Position numbers and translations under genes: made by a program. From positions 607,206 through 671,205 of the forward strand of contig NZ_HE997626.1 of the NCBI RefSeq assembly GCF_000312385.1: DNA of 64,000 nucleotides, written 5' to 3'. Origin of the DNA: Tsukamurella sp. 1534 (GTDB lineage: Bacteria; Actinomycetota; Actinomycetes; Mycobacteriales; Mycobacteriaceae). How positions within the stretch are numbered: position 1 is the stretch's first letter; each line of letters begins with the position of its first letter. The notes beneath the pieces are model-generated. The model saw nothing but the letters and a program-made list of their open reading frames with translations, did not search any database and was not told the origin of the DNA. Positions 25,198 through 33,549 of this stretch are shown here, piece by piece.

Positions 25198-26076
25198 GGC
25201 CCGCTCGCCCTCCCTGTCGTAGCGGTAGAAGCCCTCGCCGGTCTTGACGCCCAGGCGGCCGCTGTCGACGTACTCGTGCAGCAGGCGGCGCGGCCCCTCC
25301 GGGAGGTGGGGATCCTCTGCGGCGTAGTGGTTCTCGATGTCGAGCACCACGTCGAGCCCGACACCGTCCATCATCGCGAACGGGCCGGCAGGCATGTGCC
25401 AGTTGGCCTTGAACATGCCGTCCACGTCCTCCGGGGTGGCGACGCCCTCGGCGACCACGGCCAGGGACTCGCGCTTCACGGCGGCCCAGATCCGGTTGAA
25501 GATGAAGCCGGTGCTCTCCTTCTTGGCCTCGAAGGGCAGCACCCCGAACTCGGGGAGCACCGCCTCGAGGGTGTCGAGCACCTCGCGCGCCGTCTCGCCG
25601 TCGGACATCAGGTCCACGGCGTTGGCGCGCGGGGGCATGTAGAAGTGCATGTTGCAGAACCGGCTCTTGTCGGCGATCTTCTCGTTCATGAGGCGCGAGG
25701 CGTACGACGAGGAGTTGGTGGCGAGGATCGCGTCCGCCGGTGCGAGGGAATCGATCTCGCCCCACAGCGGGATCTTGATGTCGAGCCGCTCGGGCACGGC
25801 CTCCACGACGAGCCAGGCACCGTCGAGCGCGGAGGCCAGGTCGCCGGCCGCGACGGCCCGCCCCACGGCGCCCGCGCGACCGTCGGCCACCAGCCCCGGG
25901 AGGGTCTCGGCGACGTAGTCGACGGCGGCCTGCGCCTGCTCGGCGTTCGGGTCGTGGATGCGGACCTCGCCGCCGCGGCTGCAGAACATCAGGGCGATGC
26001 GGCGGCCGAGGGTGCCGGCGCCGACGACCGCGACGGGGCGGTGCTTGATCGTGTCGAAGGTGTGGGAGTAGCTCAT
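25195..26076 (-). CDS. 3-Hydroxyacyl-CoA dehydrogenase
   Basis: 293 residues. The NAD site is PVAVVGAGTLGRRIALMFCSRG, the conserved TNSSSY and the catalytic-His region NMHFYMPPRANAVDL follow, and the C-terminal domain ends KTGEGFYRYD. It oxidises 3-hydroxyacyl-CoA in beta-oxidation or a related pathway. The usual MHFFNP motif is MHFYMP, a variant seen in stand-alone members. ATG 26076 overlaps the stop of the YWTD gene by four bases (ATGA), so the two are co-translated; the link is not obvious. Confidence 0.88.
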   Translation of the reverse strand: MSYSHTFDTIKHRPVAVVGAGTLGRRIALMFCSRGGEVRIHDPNAEQAQAAVDYVAETLPGLVADGRAGAVGRAVAAGDLASALDGAWLVVEAVPERLDIKIPLWGEIDSLAPADAILATNSSSYASRLMNEKIADKSRFCNMHFYMPPRANAVDLMSDGETAREVLDTLEAVLPEFGVLPFEAKKESTGFIFNRIWAAVKRESLAVVAEGVATPEDVDGMFKANWHMPAGPFAMMDGVGLDVVLDIENHYAAEDPHLPEGPRRLLHEYVDSGRLGVKTGEGFYRYDREGERA

Positions 26077-26993
26077 GCGCGGGCCTCCTCGGGTACTGCG
26101 GTCGTGTGGAGTGCGGTGATTCCGGATATCGGGGTGCCGAGGTCGGCGAACACCTCGGTGGCGCCGTCGGCGAGGGCGACGCGGTGGATGCGGCCGCCGA
26201 GGTCGGAGACGTAGGCGAGGCCCGCGGCCTCGTCGACGATGAGCCCGATGGCCTCGGCGAAGCCGCCGGCGAGGATCTCGGGTCCGGTGCCGCGCGCGCC
26301 CGGGCCGGGCAGCGGCGCCCGGTTGAGGGTGTTGCCCGCCGGCTCGGCGCCGCGGTCGGTCCAGTACAGGCGGTCGCCCACGATCTCGAGGTCGATGGGC
26401 TCCGGGAGCCCGTCCCACAGCACCTCGATGTCGGTGCGGGTCCCGGGCGACTCCCCGGCGGGGAGTTCGAGCCCGGCGCGCAGGATCCGGCCACGCCCTC
26501 CCTTCGCGGGCCCCTTCTGTGTCCAGTACAGGTGCCCGCGTGCGGGATCCACGGCGACGCCGACGCATTCGGCCATCCGGTCGGGCTGCGGCGCGTTGAC
26601 GACGAGGTCGGTGCGGCCGGTGCCGTCCACGCGCACGCTGCTCACGCGACAGCCCTCGCGATCGCCCCAGTAGAGCCGGCCGGCCCCGTCGGTCGCGAGC
26701 TGCTTGCCGGTGGTGACGGCGCCCGGTTCGGTGAGGTCGCGGACGTCGCCGCCGTCGAGGTCCGCGGTGTGCACACCGCCGGTACGGGCGGAGTAGTCGA
26801 GGCGGCCCTCGCCCTCCCCGTCGCCGACCTCGGGCCGGCCCATGGTGGTCCAGTACAGGCGGCCGCCGGACACGACCACACCGTCGGGGCTCTCCCCGCG
26901 GGCGCCGCGCCGGACCGTGGTGACGGCCCCGTCGGGCGCGACGCGGAAGATCTCGCTGCTGCGCACCCCGAGCGCGATAATTAATTCGATCAC
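26073..26993 (-). CDS. YWTD-repeat beta-propeller protein
   Basis: 306 residues with repeated LYWT motifs (GGRLYWTTMG, GHLYWTQKG, DRLYWTDRG) and a variant RLYWGDREG, spaced 40-60 residues. This is a six-bladed LDL-receptor-type (YWTD) propeller. No signal peptide, so probably cytoplasmic; it may be lactonase-like or binding, but no catalytic residues can be assigned. The start is GTG 26993, 7 bases after TAGAAT, in an AT-rich spot. It is first in an operon with the hydroxyacyl-CoA dehydrogenase. Confidence 0.8.
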   Translation of the reverse strand: MIELIIALGVRSSEIFRVAPDGAVTTVRRGARGESPDGVVVSGGRLYWTTMGRPEVGDGEGEGRLDYSARTGGVHTADLDGGDVRDLTEPGAVTTGKQLATDGAGRLYWGDREGCRVSSVRVDGTGRTDLVVNAPQPDRMAECVGVAVDPARGHLYWTQKGPAKGGRGRILRAGLELPAGESPGTRTDIEVLWDGLPEPIDLEIVGDRLYWTDRGAEPAGNTLNRAPLPGPGARGTGPEILAGGFAEAIGLIVDEAAGLAYVSDLGGRIHRVALADGATEVFADLGTPISGITALHTTAVPEEARA

Positions 26994-27000
26994 TTAACTA

Positions 27001-27006
27001 ATTCTA
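27001..27006 (-). promoter_or_regulatory. -10 box, leaderless start of the YWTD gene
   Basis: TAGAAT on the minus strand, 7 bases before GTG 26993. The surrounding AT-rich imperfect palindrome TTAGTTAA-N8-TTAATTAT (about 26977-27000) might be an operator. Confidence 0.5.
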
Positions 27007-27052
27007 CGCCGTGGACCACGCCGCCCCAACCCTCTCGGGCCGACCGGAACAG

Positions 27053-27058
27053 TAAGGT
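27053..27058 (+). promoter_or_regulatory. -10 box, leaderless start of menB
   Basis: TAAGGT 7 bases before GTG 27066. No ribosome-binding site fits. Confidence 0.5.
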
Positions 27059-27065
27059 CGGTCAC

Positions 27066-27992
27066 GTGACTTTCAACCCGGAGCTGTGGCAGCCGGTCCC
27101 CGGATTCGAGGACCTCACCGACATCACGTACCACCGGCACAAGGAGCAGGGCACCGTCCGCGTCGCGTTCGACCGGCCCGAGGTGCGCAACGCGTTCCGG
27201 CCGCACACCGTGGACGAGCTGTACGCGGTGATGGACCACGCGCGGCGGTCGGCCGACGTGGGCGCGGTGCTGCTCACCGGCAACGGACCCGCGCCGAAGG
27301 ACGGCGTGTGGTCGTTCTGCTCCGGCGGCGACCAGCGGATCCGCGGCCGCAGCGGCTACCAGTACGCCACGAGCCACGACTCCGACGTCGAGGCCGCGAC
27401 CGCGGACGGCGTCGACGAGGTCCGCACGAAGGCCGAGGGCGGACGGCTGCACATCCTCGAGGTGCAGCGGCTCATCCGGTTCATGCCCAAGGTCGTGATC
27501 GCCCTGGTCAACGGCTGGGCCGCGGGCGGCGGGCACTCGCTGCACGTGACCTGCGACCTGACGCTCGCGAGCCGCGAGCACGCGAGGTTCAAGCAGACGG
27601 ACGCGGACGTCGGCAGTTTCGACGGCGGCTACGGCAGCGCGTACCTCGCCAAGCAGGTGGGCAACAAGTTCGCCCGCGAGATCTTCTTCCTGGGCGACGT
27701 CTACAGCGCCGAGGACATGCACCGCATGGGCGCCGTGAACCGCGTCGTCGACCACGACCGGCTGGAGGACGTCGCCCTGGAGTGGACGGCCAAGATCCTC
27801 GGCAAGAGCCCCCAGGCGCAGCGGATGCTGAAGTACGCCTTCAACCTTCCCGACGACGGCCTCGTCGGGCAGCAGCTGTTCGCGGGCGAGGCCACCCGCC
27901 TGGCGTACATGACCGACGAGGCGGTGGAGGGCCGGGATTCGTTCCTGGAGAAGCGCTCCCCCGATTGGTCGCCCTTCCCCTGGTACTACTGA
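27066..27992 (+). CDS. menB: 1,4-Dihydroxy-2-naphthoyl-CoA synthase MenB
   Basis: 308-residue crotonase-fold enzyme that closes the naphthoquinone ring of menaquinone. Signature segments: GVWSFCSGGDQRIRG (oxyanion hole), VIALVNGWAAGGGHSLHVTCDLTLAS, DADVGSFDGGYGSAYLA with the conserved Asp, and the C-terminal SPDWSPFPWYY, which contributes to the neighbouring active site. Length fits the mycobacterial enzyme (about 314). It is transcribed alone and convergent with a secreted-protein gene. Confidence 0.96.
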   Translation: MTFNPELWQPVPGFEDLTDITYHRHKEQGTVRVAFDRPEVRNAFRPHTVDELYAVMDHARRSADVGAVLLTGNGPAPKDGVWSFCSGGDQRIRGRSGYQYATSHDSDVEAATADGVDEVRTKAEGGRLHILEVQRLIRFMPKVVIALVNGWAAGGGHSLHVTCDLTLASREHARFKQTDADVGSFDGGYGSAYLAKQVGNKFAREIFFLGDVYSAEDMHRMGAVNRVVDHDRLEDVALEWTAKILGKSPQAQRMLKYAFNLPDDGLVGQQLFAGEATRLAYMTDEAVEGRDSFLEKRSPDWSPFPWYY

Positions 27993-27995
27993 CCG

Positions 27996-28553
27996 CTACC
28001 GGTCGGTGAGCGCGACCTGCTTGCGCAGCGTCTCCCAGAACGGCTCCGCCGGCCCGACGGTGCGCACCACCACCGTCGCGTTCCGCACGGTGACGTAGGC
28101 GACGCGTTCGTCGCCCGCGGAGTCCCAGTACAGGCGCGGGGCGAACCTGGCGAGATCGGCGGGGGCCGCCACCGGGCGGAAGGTCCGGTCGCCGGTGGAG
28201 CAGCGATCCAGCAGGTCGCCGAGCTGCGCACCGGCGGGCGCCGAGAGCGCCGCGACCATGAGCGTGAAGCGGTCGCGCTGCGCGGACGCCTCCCGGCTCT
28301 GCGCGCCGCGGGTGGCCGTGGCCGCCGCGGCGGTGGCGTCGAGGCACCGCGCGGACGTGTCGCCCGACGGGACCATCGCGACCTCCCCCGACTGCACCTT
28401 GGTCCGGTAGCCGGTGTACCCGGCGGGCAGGTCGGCCGCGGTCAGCACGGCGGGCGGAGGCGCTGCCGACGCCGGCCCGGGAGCCGCGAGAGCCCCGATG
28501 ACCAGTACCGATGCCGCCCCGATGAGCGTCGATCGCACGCTGCGAGCCTTCAT
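27996..28553 (-). CDS. Secreted hypothetical protein
   Basis: 185 residues with a signal peptide (VRSTLIGAASVLVIGALAAP, cleavage near ASA-AP). The mature part contains LTAADLPAGYTGYRTKVQSG, then a Cys in SARCLDA and another in LLDRCSTGD that may form a disulfide, and VAYVTVRNATVVVRTVGPA near the end. It resembles PknH-sensor-like or LpqN-like small exported actinobacterial proteins, but I cannot assign a family. A GAGG site precedes ATG 28553. Confidence 0.75.
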   Translation of the reverse strand: MKARSVRSTLIGAASVLVIGALAAPGPASAAPPPAVLTAADLPAGYTGYRTKVQSGEVAMVPSGDTSARCLDATAAAATATRGAQSREASAQRDRFTLMVAALSAPAGAQLGDLLDRCSTGDRTFRPVAAPADLARFAPRLYWDSAGDERVAYVTVRNATVVVRTVGPAEPFWETLRKQVALTDR

Positions 28554-28669
28554 GTCCTCAGTCCGTTCGTCGTTCCATGGTGCGCTACCACGCATCTCTC
28601 ATTGTGTTAGTCGCAGCATCGACGCGGAACTGCACGCGCACGTGGCGATAATCACCCTTATGCGCGGTC

Positions 28670-28675
28670 TACGCT
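28670..28675 (+). promoter_or_regulatory. -10 box, leaderless start of the HIT gene
   Basis: TACGCT 6 bases before ATG 28682. Confidence 0.45.
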
Positions 28676-28681
28676 GACGCC

Positions 28682-29107
28682 ATGCCGGGATGTGTCTTCT
28701 GCGCGATCATCGCGGGCGAGTCGCCGGCGGCGGTCGTCCACGAGGACGACGACCTGATCGCGTTCCTCGACGCGCGACCACTCAGCCGCGGCCACACGCT
28801 CGTGGTCCCGAAACGGCACGCGTCCGGATTGTCCGAGCTCGACGGTGCGCTCGGCGCCCGCATGTTCGCGCTGGGGCACCGTCTGGCCCTCGCCGCGCGC
28901 GACGGGGCGCTGCGCGCCGACGGCGTGAACCTCGTCGTCAACGACGGGCGGGCCGCGTTCCAGACCGTCGATCACGTTCACCTGCACGTGGTTCCGCGTC
29001 ACGCCGGAGACAAGAGGTCCGTGGTCGGCAGGTTCCTCCGGCGCCGGCCACGCACGTCCGACGATGCCGCCGCCCTCCTGCGGGACGCCCTGCGATCCTC
29101 GCCGTGA
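28682..29107 (+). CDS. HIT-family nucleotide-binding protein
   Basis: 141 residues with the histidine triad HVHLHVVPRH near residue 98 and the N-terminal CVFCAIIAGESPAAVVHEDDDLIAFLD typical of the Hint/HIT branch. These proteins hydrolyse nucleoside phosphoramidates or adenylates; the cellular substrate is unknown. The CxxC (C4, C7) near the start may bind zinc with a later His. Separate transcription unit. Confidence 0.92.
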   Translation: MPGCVFCAIIAGESPAAVVHEDDDLIAFLDARPLSRGHTLVVPKRHASGLSELDGALGARMFALGHRLALAARDGALRADGVNLVVNDGRAAFQTVDHVHLHVVPRHAGDKRSVVGRFLRRRPRTSDDAAALLRDALRSSP

Positions 29108-29165
29108 CGCCGCGCGGAACGCCGCCCCGGAGGTAGCCTCGGGACAGTCGTCGTGAGGAAGAGCA

Positions 29166-29666
29166 ATGAAACGCGGACTCCGCGCCGCGGCCGCCGTCAC
29201 CGTCGGCCTCGGCATGATCGCCGGCGGCGGCACGGCCGGCGCCGCCCCGAAGGACACCCTCGAACTCCGGAAGGCGACGCTCGTCGCCGGACCGCCCTCG
29301 GCCCCGCCGTGCACGATCGTCCCGCAGCACCCCGCGCCGGGCGACCGCTACCGCGCGTGCGGCCCCGACGGGCGCTCGGTGTTCGACCTGTCCGCGGCGT
29401 ACGTCGCCACGACGCCGCGGGACGCGAAGGCCGTGCGGACCCCGTCGGGCTCGTGGGTCGTCGAGGTCACGCTCGCGCCGGGCGCGAGCGAGGCGGTCCG
29501 CCGCGCCACCGCCCGGCTGCGCGGATCGCAGATGGCGATGGTGCACGAGGGCCGGGTGATCAGTGCGCCGCTCGTCCAGGAACCCGTCGACGGTCCGCGC
29601 CTGCAGATCGGCGGCTCCTTCGACCAGAAGGCCGCGGTCCAGCTGGCGACCGAACTCAAGGGCTGA
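29166..29666 (+). CDS. Secreted protein with a SecD P1-head-like domain
   Basis: 166 residues with a signal peptide (about 1-26, cleavage near AGA-AP). The C-terminal half, SQMAMVHEGRVISAPLVQEP followed by LQIGGSFDQKAAVQLATELKG, closely resembles the periplasmic P1 head subdomain of SecD, where the corresponding text is KVISAPxIxEPI...ISGxF. Two Cys (CTIVPQH, RACGPDG) may pair. There are no membrane helices, so it is a free exported version of the head. A GAGGAAGAGC site precedes ATG. Role unknown. Confidence 0.75.
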   Translation: MKRGLRAAAAVTVGLGMIAGGGTAGAAPKDTLELRKATLVAGPPSAPPCTIVPQHPAPGDRYRACGPDGRSVFDLSAAYVATTPRDAKAVRTPSGSWVVEVTLAPGASEAVRRATARLRGSQMAMVHEGRVISAPLVQEPVDGPRLQIGGSFDQKAAVQLATELKG

Positions 29667-29709
29667 TCCCCGGCGCGAGCACGGCCCGCACCCGGCGGTC
29701 GCGCGGCGG

Positions 29710-29715
29710 TATCGT
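29710..29715 (+). promoter_or_regulatory. -10 box, leaderless start
   Basis: TATCGT 6 bases before ATG 29722. Confidence 0.45.
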
Positions 29716-29721
29716 GCGTAC

Positions 29722-30177
29722 ATGACAGTCGTTTCCATTAGCACCGAGCTGCCGCTGCCCGCCGCGAAGGCCAGGACGATGGCGGCGGTGCCCGACGTGA
29801 TGCTGTTCGTGCTGGCCCCCGTGCTGTCGTTCGACATGCGCGAGGCGCCGCCCCCGGGCGTCCCCGTGGAGCCGGGTTTCACGGCGCGGGGCCGCGTGCG
29901 GTGGCTCGGAGTGATCCCCACCTGGACCCACGAGATCAGCGTGCGGCGGCTCGACGAACGGGAGATCTACACCAACGAGCGCGGCGGGCCCGTGCGGGTG
30001 TGGAATCACCGCCTCACGTTCGAGCCGCTCGGGCCCGACCGGTGCCGGTACACCGACGAGGTCGAGGTGGAGGACGGTGCGCGTGGCGCGCTCGCGGCAC
30101 TGTTCGTGCGCGCGATCTTCCGCCACCGCCACCGCCGCTGGCGGACCCTCGCGGCGGCGGTATCGGCCACCGAGTGA
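29722..30177 (+). CDS. SRPBCC (START-like) ligand-binding protein
   Basis: 151 residues: ISTELPLPAAKARTMAAVPDVMLFVLAP, then GRVRWLGVIPTWTHEISVRRLD and RVWNHRLTFEPLGPDRCRYTDEVEVEDG, the strand pattern of the SRPBCC/Bet v1 fold with its conserved WxH and DxV segments. Such proteins bind hydrophobic ligands or act as cyclases. ATG 29722 is selected although the frame is open upstream; spacing to TATCGT supports it. Convergent with the embR-like gene. Confidence 0.82.
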   Translation: MTVVSISTELPLPAAKARTMAAVPDVMLFVLAPVLSFDMREAPPPGVPVEPGFTARGRVRWLGVIPTWTHEISVRRLDEREIYTNERGGPVRVWNHRLTFEPLGPDRCRYTDEVEVEDGARGALAALFVRAIFRHRHRRWRTLAAAVSATE

Positions 30178-30207
30178 CGTGGGTCGGCCGCCCGAACCGG
30201 CGCGCGC

Positions 30208-31341
30208 CTACTCCTCGACCACCCGGAAGTGGAAGGTGGTGCGGCCCAGGGTGAGTGCGTCACCGTCGGACAGGGGGAGCAGGCCGGACACCCGGCGCTC
30301 CCCGACGAAGGTCCCGTTGGAGGACTGCAGGTCGCGCACGGAGAACCCGCTCACCGAGCCGGTGATGACGGCGTGCTCGCGCGAGACCTTGGTGTCGTCG
30401 ATGCTGACGTCGTTGTCCGGGAGGCGGCCGAGGCGCACCTCGCCGTGCACCTCGTGCTCCGTGCCGTCGGGCGCGGTGAGCACACCGCGGGGCCCCACCG
30501 ACTCGGCGGCGGCGTCGGTCTCGGTCTTCTCGAACGCGCGGCCCGAGGCCTGCTGCGGGCGGGCCTGCGCGAACGCCATCGGCTCCTGCCGCAGCACCTT
30601 GCCCTCCAACTCCACGAGGGCGGGAGTGGGATCGGCGCCCAGCTCGTCGGCCAGGGTGCGGCGCAACTCGCGGGCGGCCTCGAGCGCATCGGCCTGCCGG
30701 CCCGTGACGTACAGCGCCGTGATCAACTGGCCCCAGAGCGGCTCCTGCAGCGGGTGCTCCGACACCAGCCTGCGCAGGTCCCCGATCACGGACCCCGCGC
30801 GTCCCGCGGCGATCTCCGCGTCGTACATCGCGGACTGCACCGCGGCGCGCTCCTCCGCCATGCCGATCGCGAAGTTGTCGGCGAACTGCAGCCCGCGGAG
30901 GTCGGCCACCGCATCGCCGCGGAACTCGGCCAGGGCGGACGCGAACATCAGCGACGCCTGGTCGTACCGGCCGGCGGCCGCGAGCTCGGCGCCCCGTCGA
31001 CGGGCCGAGTCGAACCGGCCCACGTCGGACTGCTCGGGCTCGAGATCGAGGCGGTAGGTGGAACCGGAGGTCACCAGCAGCGCGTCGAGGCCCGAGCCGG
31101 CGCCGGGCCCCCGGAGCGCCTTGCGGAGGCCGCTCACGAACACCTGGAGGCTGGCCCGTGCCGATGCGGGCGGGTTGCCATCCCACACCTGCTCGCTCAG
31201 CGAGTCGACGGTGACCGCCCGCCCGCGATTCATCACCAGGAGCGCGAGGACCGACCGGGGCTTCACGCCCGACACCTCGTTGGGCGCCCCGTCGACGGAC
31301 AACGAGACCTGGCCGAGCACCCGGATATCCAATGTCGCCAT
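30208..31341 (-). CDS. EmbR-like SARP transcription factor with FHA domain
   Basis: 377 residues: an OmpR-type winged helix (about 1-95, GVKPRSVLALLVMNRGRAVTVDSLSE split by the recognition helix), a bacterial transcriptional activator domain (about 100-245), and a C-terminal FHA domain with LGRLPDNDVSIDD, VSREHAVITG and SSNGTFVGE. The order is that of EmbR, which is phosphorylated by Ser/Thr kinases and regulates arabinosyltransferases in M. tuberculosis. No emb genes are here, so the targets are unknown. TACTAT lies 6 bases before ATG 31341. Confidence 0.92.
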   Translation of the reverse strand: MATLDIRVLGQVSLSVDGAPNEVSGVKPRSVLALLVMNRGRAVTVDSLSEQVWDGNPPASARASLQVFVSGLRKALRGPGAGSGLDALLVTSGSTYRLDLEPEQSDVGRFDSARRRGAELAAAGRYDQASLMFASALAEFRGDAVADLRGLQFADNFAIGMAEERAAVQSAMYDAEIAAGRAGSVIGDLRRLVSEHPLQEPLWGQLITALYVTGRQADALEAARELRRTLADELGADPTPALVELEGKVLRQEPMAFAQARPQQASGRAFEKTETDAAAESVGPRGVLTAPDGTEHEVHGEVRLGRLPDNDVSIDDTKVSREHAVITGSVSGFSVRDLQSSNGTFVGERRVSGLLPLSDGDALTLGRTTFHFRVVEE

Positions 31342-31347
31342 GCGCGA

Positions 31348-31353
31348 ATAGTA
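31348..31353 (-). promoter_or_regulatory. -10 box, leaderless start of the embR-like gene
   Basis: TACTAT on the minus strand, 6 bases before ATG 31341. Confidence 0.5.
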
Positions 31354-31435
31354 GTCGTGACGCGTCATCCGCCATCGCAGGGTACACGCAAAATCGGGAT
31401 ATTTCGGACACAGCCCGGAAGCCACTCGCCAACCC

Positions 31436-31457
31436 CTGTATGAACATCAGATGAACT
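31436..31457 (-). promoter_or_regulatory. PHO-box-like direct repeat upstream of pit
   Basis: On the minus strand GTTCATC and GTTCATA start exactly 11 bases apart (plus-strand ATGAAC at 31440 and 31451). This is the spacing of actinobacterial PHO boxes, whose units are GTTCACC. It lies about 95 bases upstream of the phosphate transporter start, a suitable place for a PhoP/RegX3-type regulator. Confidence 0.55.
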
Positions 31458-31551
31458 ATGATCCGGTTCGTAGGAAGCTGCAGGTCAGAAGGATGTCAGG
31501 CGCATCTCACCCGTTTGGTGGAATGCCCCTCCGGGCCGCAAGATTCTCGTC

Positions 31552-32814
31552 ATGAACAGCGAACTGATCATCTTGCTGTTGGTGATCGTGACGGCGCTCG
31601 CCTTCGACTTCACCAACGGCTTCCACGACACGGGCAACGCGATGGCCACCTCCATCGCGACCGGTGCCCTGAAGCCGAAGACCGCGGTGAGCCTGTCGGC
31701 CATCCTCAACCTGGTGGGCGCGTTCCTGTCGGTCGAGGTCGCGCTGACCGTCACCAACGCGGTGATCAAGATCCAGAACAAGGACGGTTCGCCCAAGGCG
31801 GAGTTCACGGCCGATCACGGACGCGCACTGCTCATCATCGTTCTCGCCGGCCTCATCGGCGGCATCGTCTGGAACCTGCTGACCTGGCTGCTGGGCCTGC
31901 CCAGCTCCAGCTCGCACGCACTGTTCGGCGGCATGATCGGCGCTGCGATCGCCGCCCTCGGCACCGGTGGCGTGGTCTGGATCGGCCAGGGCAAGCTCGA
32001 CGGTGTCATCGGCAAGGTCGTACTCCCCGCACTGTTCGCCCCGGTCGTCGCCGGCATCGTGGCCGCGGTCGGCACGTTCCTCATCTTCAAGATCGTCGCC
32101 GGCGTCGCCGAGCGCTTCACCAACGAGGGATTCCGCTGGGGCCAGATCGGCACCGCCTCGCTCGTCTCGCTGGCGCACGGCACCAACGACGCGCAGAAGA
32201 CCATGGGCGTGATCACCCTGGCCCTCATCGGCTACAGCGCCGGCACCCCCGAGGCCAGCGGCAGCTTCCTGTTCTGGGACGACACCCACGGCGTCCCGCT
32301 GTGGGTGAAGTTCTCCGCCGCGGCCGCCATCGCGCTCGGCACCTTCCTCGGCGGCTGGCGCATCATCCGCACCCTCGGCAAGGGCCTCATCGAGATCAGC
32401 GCCCCGCAGGGCATGGCCGCCGAGGCCTCCTCGGCCACCATCATCCTGGTGTCCAGCCACCTCGGCTTCGCCCTGTCGACCACCCACGTCGCGACCGGCT
32501 CCATCCTCGGCTCGGGCGTCGGCAAGCCCGGCGCCAAGGTGCGCTGGAACGTCGCCGTGCGCATGGTGGCCGCCTGGCTGATCACCCTCCCCGCCGCCGC
32601 CGTGGTCGGCGCCGTCATGTGGGTCGTCGCCGCCAAGATCCCCGGCCTCGCCGGCCCCGTGGTCGCCTTCGCCGTCCTCTGCGCGCTCTCCGGCTACATG
32701 TACTGGCGCGCACAGCAGCAGAAGGTCGACTCCAAGAACGTCAACGCCGAGTGGGACGACGAGACCAACTCGGTCGCGCCCACCGCCGCCGCCGAGAAGA
32801 TTGCGAAGGTCTAA
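31552..32814 (+). CDS. pit: Low-affinity inorganic phosphate transporter Pit
   Basis: 420-residue PiT-family symporter with about eleven helices. Both signature repeats are present: DFTNGFHDTGNAMATSIATG near the N-terminus and SLAHGTNDAQKTMGVITLAL in the middle. It imports metal-phosphate with protons. It leads a cluster with a small membrane protein and DUF3349 genes, as pitA-Rv0544c-Rv0543c does in M. tuberculosis. No good ribosome-binding site is visible. An upstream PHO-box-like repeat suggests phosphate control. Confidence 0.94.
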   Translation: MNSELIILLLVIVTALAFDFTNGFHDTGNAMATSIATGALKPKTAVSLSAILNLVGAFLSVEVALTVTNAVIKIQNKDGSPKAEFTADHGRALLIIVLAGLIGGIVWNLLTWLLGLPSSSSHALFGGMIGAAIAALGTGGVVWIGQGKLDGVIGKVVLPALFAPVVAGIVAAVGTFLIFKIVAGVAERFTNEGFRWGQIGTASLVSLAHGTNDAQKTMGVITLALIGYSAGTPEASGSFLFWDDTHGVPLWVKFSAAAAIALGTFLGGWRIIRTLGKGLIEISAPQGMAAEASSATIILVSSHLGFALSTTHVATGSILGSGVGKPGAKVRWNVAVRMVAAWLITLPAAAVVGAVMWVVAAKIPGLAGPVVAFAVLCALSGYMYWRAQQQKVDSKNVNAEWDDETNSVAPTAAAEKIAKV

Positions 32815-32817
32815 GAC

Positions 32818-33117
32818 ATGGAAACCATCTCCCTCGCCCTCGACGCGGTGTGGAAGGTCCTGCTCGTGGGACTCGTCCTCGGCGCCGGCCTCCCCGCCCT
32901 CTTCGCAGTCGGCGTCCGCGGCCTGGCGATCGGCAACGGCCACGAGCAGGAGGACGGCACCGTCCACAAGCCGAACCCGATGGGCAACGCGCTCGCGGCC
33001 ATCGCCTTCCTCATCGTGATCGTCGCGGTGGTGCTGGGCGTCGCGATGATCGTGGCCTCCGGCTTCAAGTACGAGCTCACCTTCGACAACATCTACCCGT
33101 GGTTCGAGAAGAAGTAG
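32818..33117 (+). CDS. Small membrane protein of the pit cluster
   Basis: 99 residues with two membrane helices (ALDAVWKVLLVGLVLGAGLP; ALAAIAFLIVIVAVVLGVAM) and a short hydrophilic loop between (NGHEQEDGTVHKPNP). It corresponds in position and layout to Rv0544c beside pitA. It starts 3 bases after the pit stop and is probably a Pit accessory or regulator; its biochemical role is unknown. Confidence 0.82.
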   Translation: METISLALDAVWKVLLVGLVLGAGLPALFAVGVRGLAIGNGHEQEDGTVHKPNPMGNALAAIAFLIVIVAVVLGVAMIVASGFKYELTFDNIYPWFEKK

Positions 33118-33128
33118 GGGCGGAACGC

Positions 33129-33452
33129 ATGAGCACCGACAACACCCAGGACAACGTCCTCGCGCAGGTCCTCGACTGGCTCCGCGCCGGCTACCCGGAG
33201 GGCGTCCCGCCGAAGGACTACTTCCCGCTGCTCGCACTCCTCAAGCGGTCCCTGACCGACGACGAGACCGACGCCGTGATCGGCCGCCTGCTGGCCGTCC
33301 GCCCGGACGAGGTGCACAAGGACGAGATCGAGGCCGCGATCACCAAGGTGACGCAGACCGAGCCGAGCGACGAGGAGCTGCATCAGGTGGCCGCCAAGCT
33401 GGCCGCCGGCGGGTGGCCGCTCACCGGCTTCACCAGCGCACACGCCGGCTGA
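33129..33452 (+). CDS. DUF3349 protein 1
   Basis: 107 residues, DUF3349: VLDWLRAGYPEGVPPKDYFPLLALLKRSLTDDE at the N-terminus (given here in two overlapping blocks of the domain), then IGRLLA and KLAAGGWPLTG. M. tuberculosis Rv0543c, its counterpart, has a known helical structure but no known role. It starts 11 bases after the small membrane gene, with GGGGCGGAA upstream. A paralogue follows after a hairpin. Confidence 0.85.
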   Translation: MSTDNTQDNVLAQVLDWLRAGYPEGVPPKDYFPLLALLKRSLTDDETDAVIGRLLAVRPDEVHKDEIEAAITKVTQTEPSDEELHQVAAKLAAGGWPLTGFTSAHAG

Positions 33453-33485
33453 TCATTCGCTACGCCGTTGAATGAACGGCCCGCC

Positions 33486-33519
33486 GACCCCCTATCCTTG
33501 AGGGCAAGGGTAGGGGGTC
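33486..33519 (+). terminator. Terminator-like hairpin between the two DUF3349 genes
   Basis: A 14-bp stem (33486-33499 with 33506-33519, one G-U pair) and a 6-base loop. No U tract follows, so it may be a partial terminator or processing site. Confidence 0.5.
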
Positions 33520-33549
33520 GTCCCCTAGGTACACGGAGGTGATTCGTCG

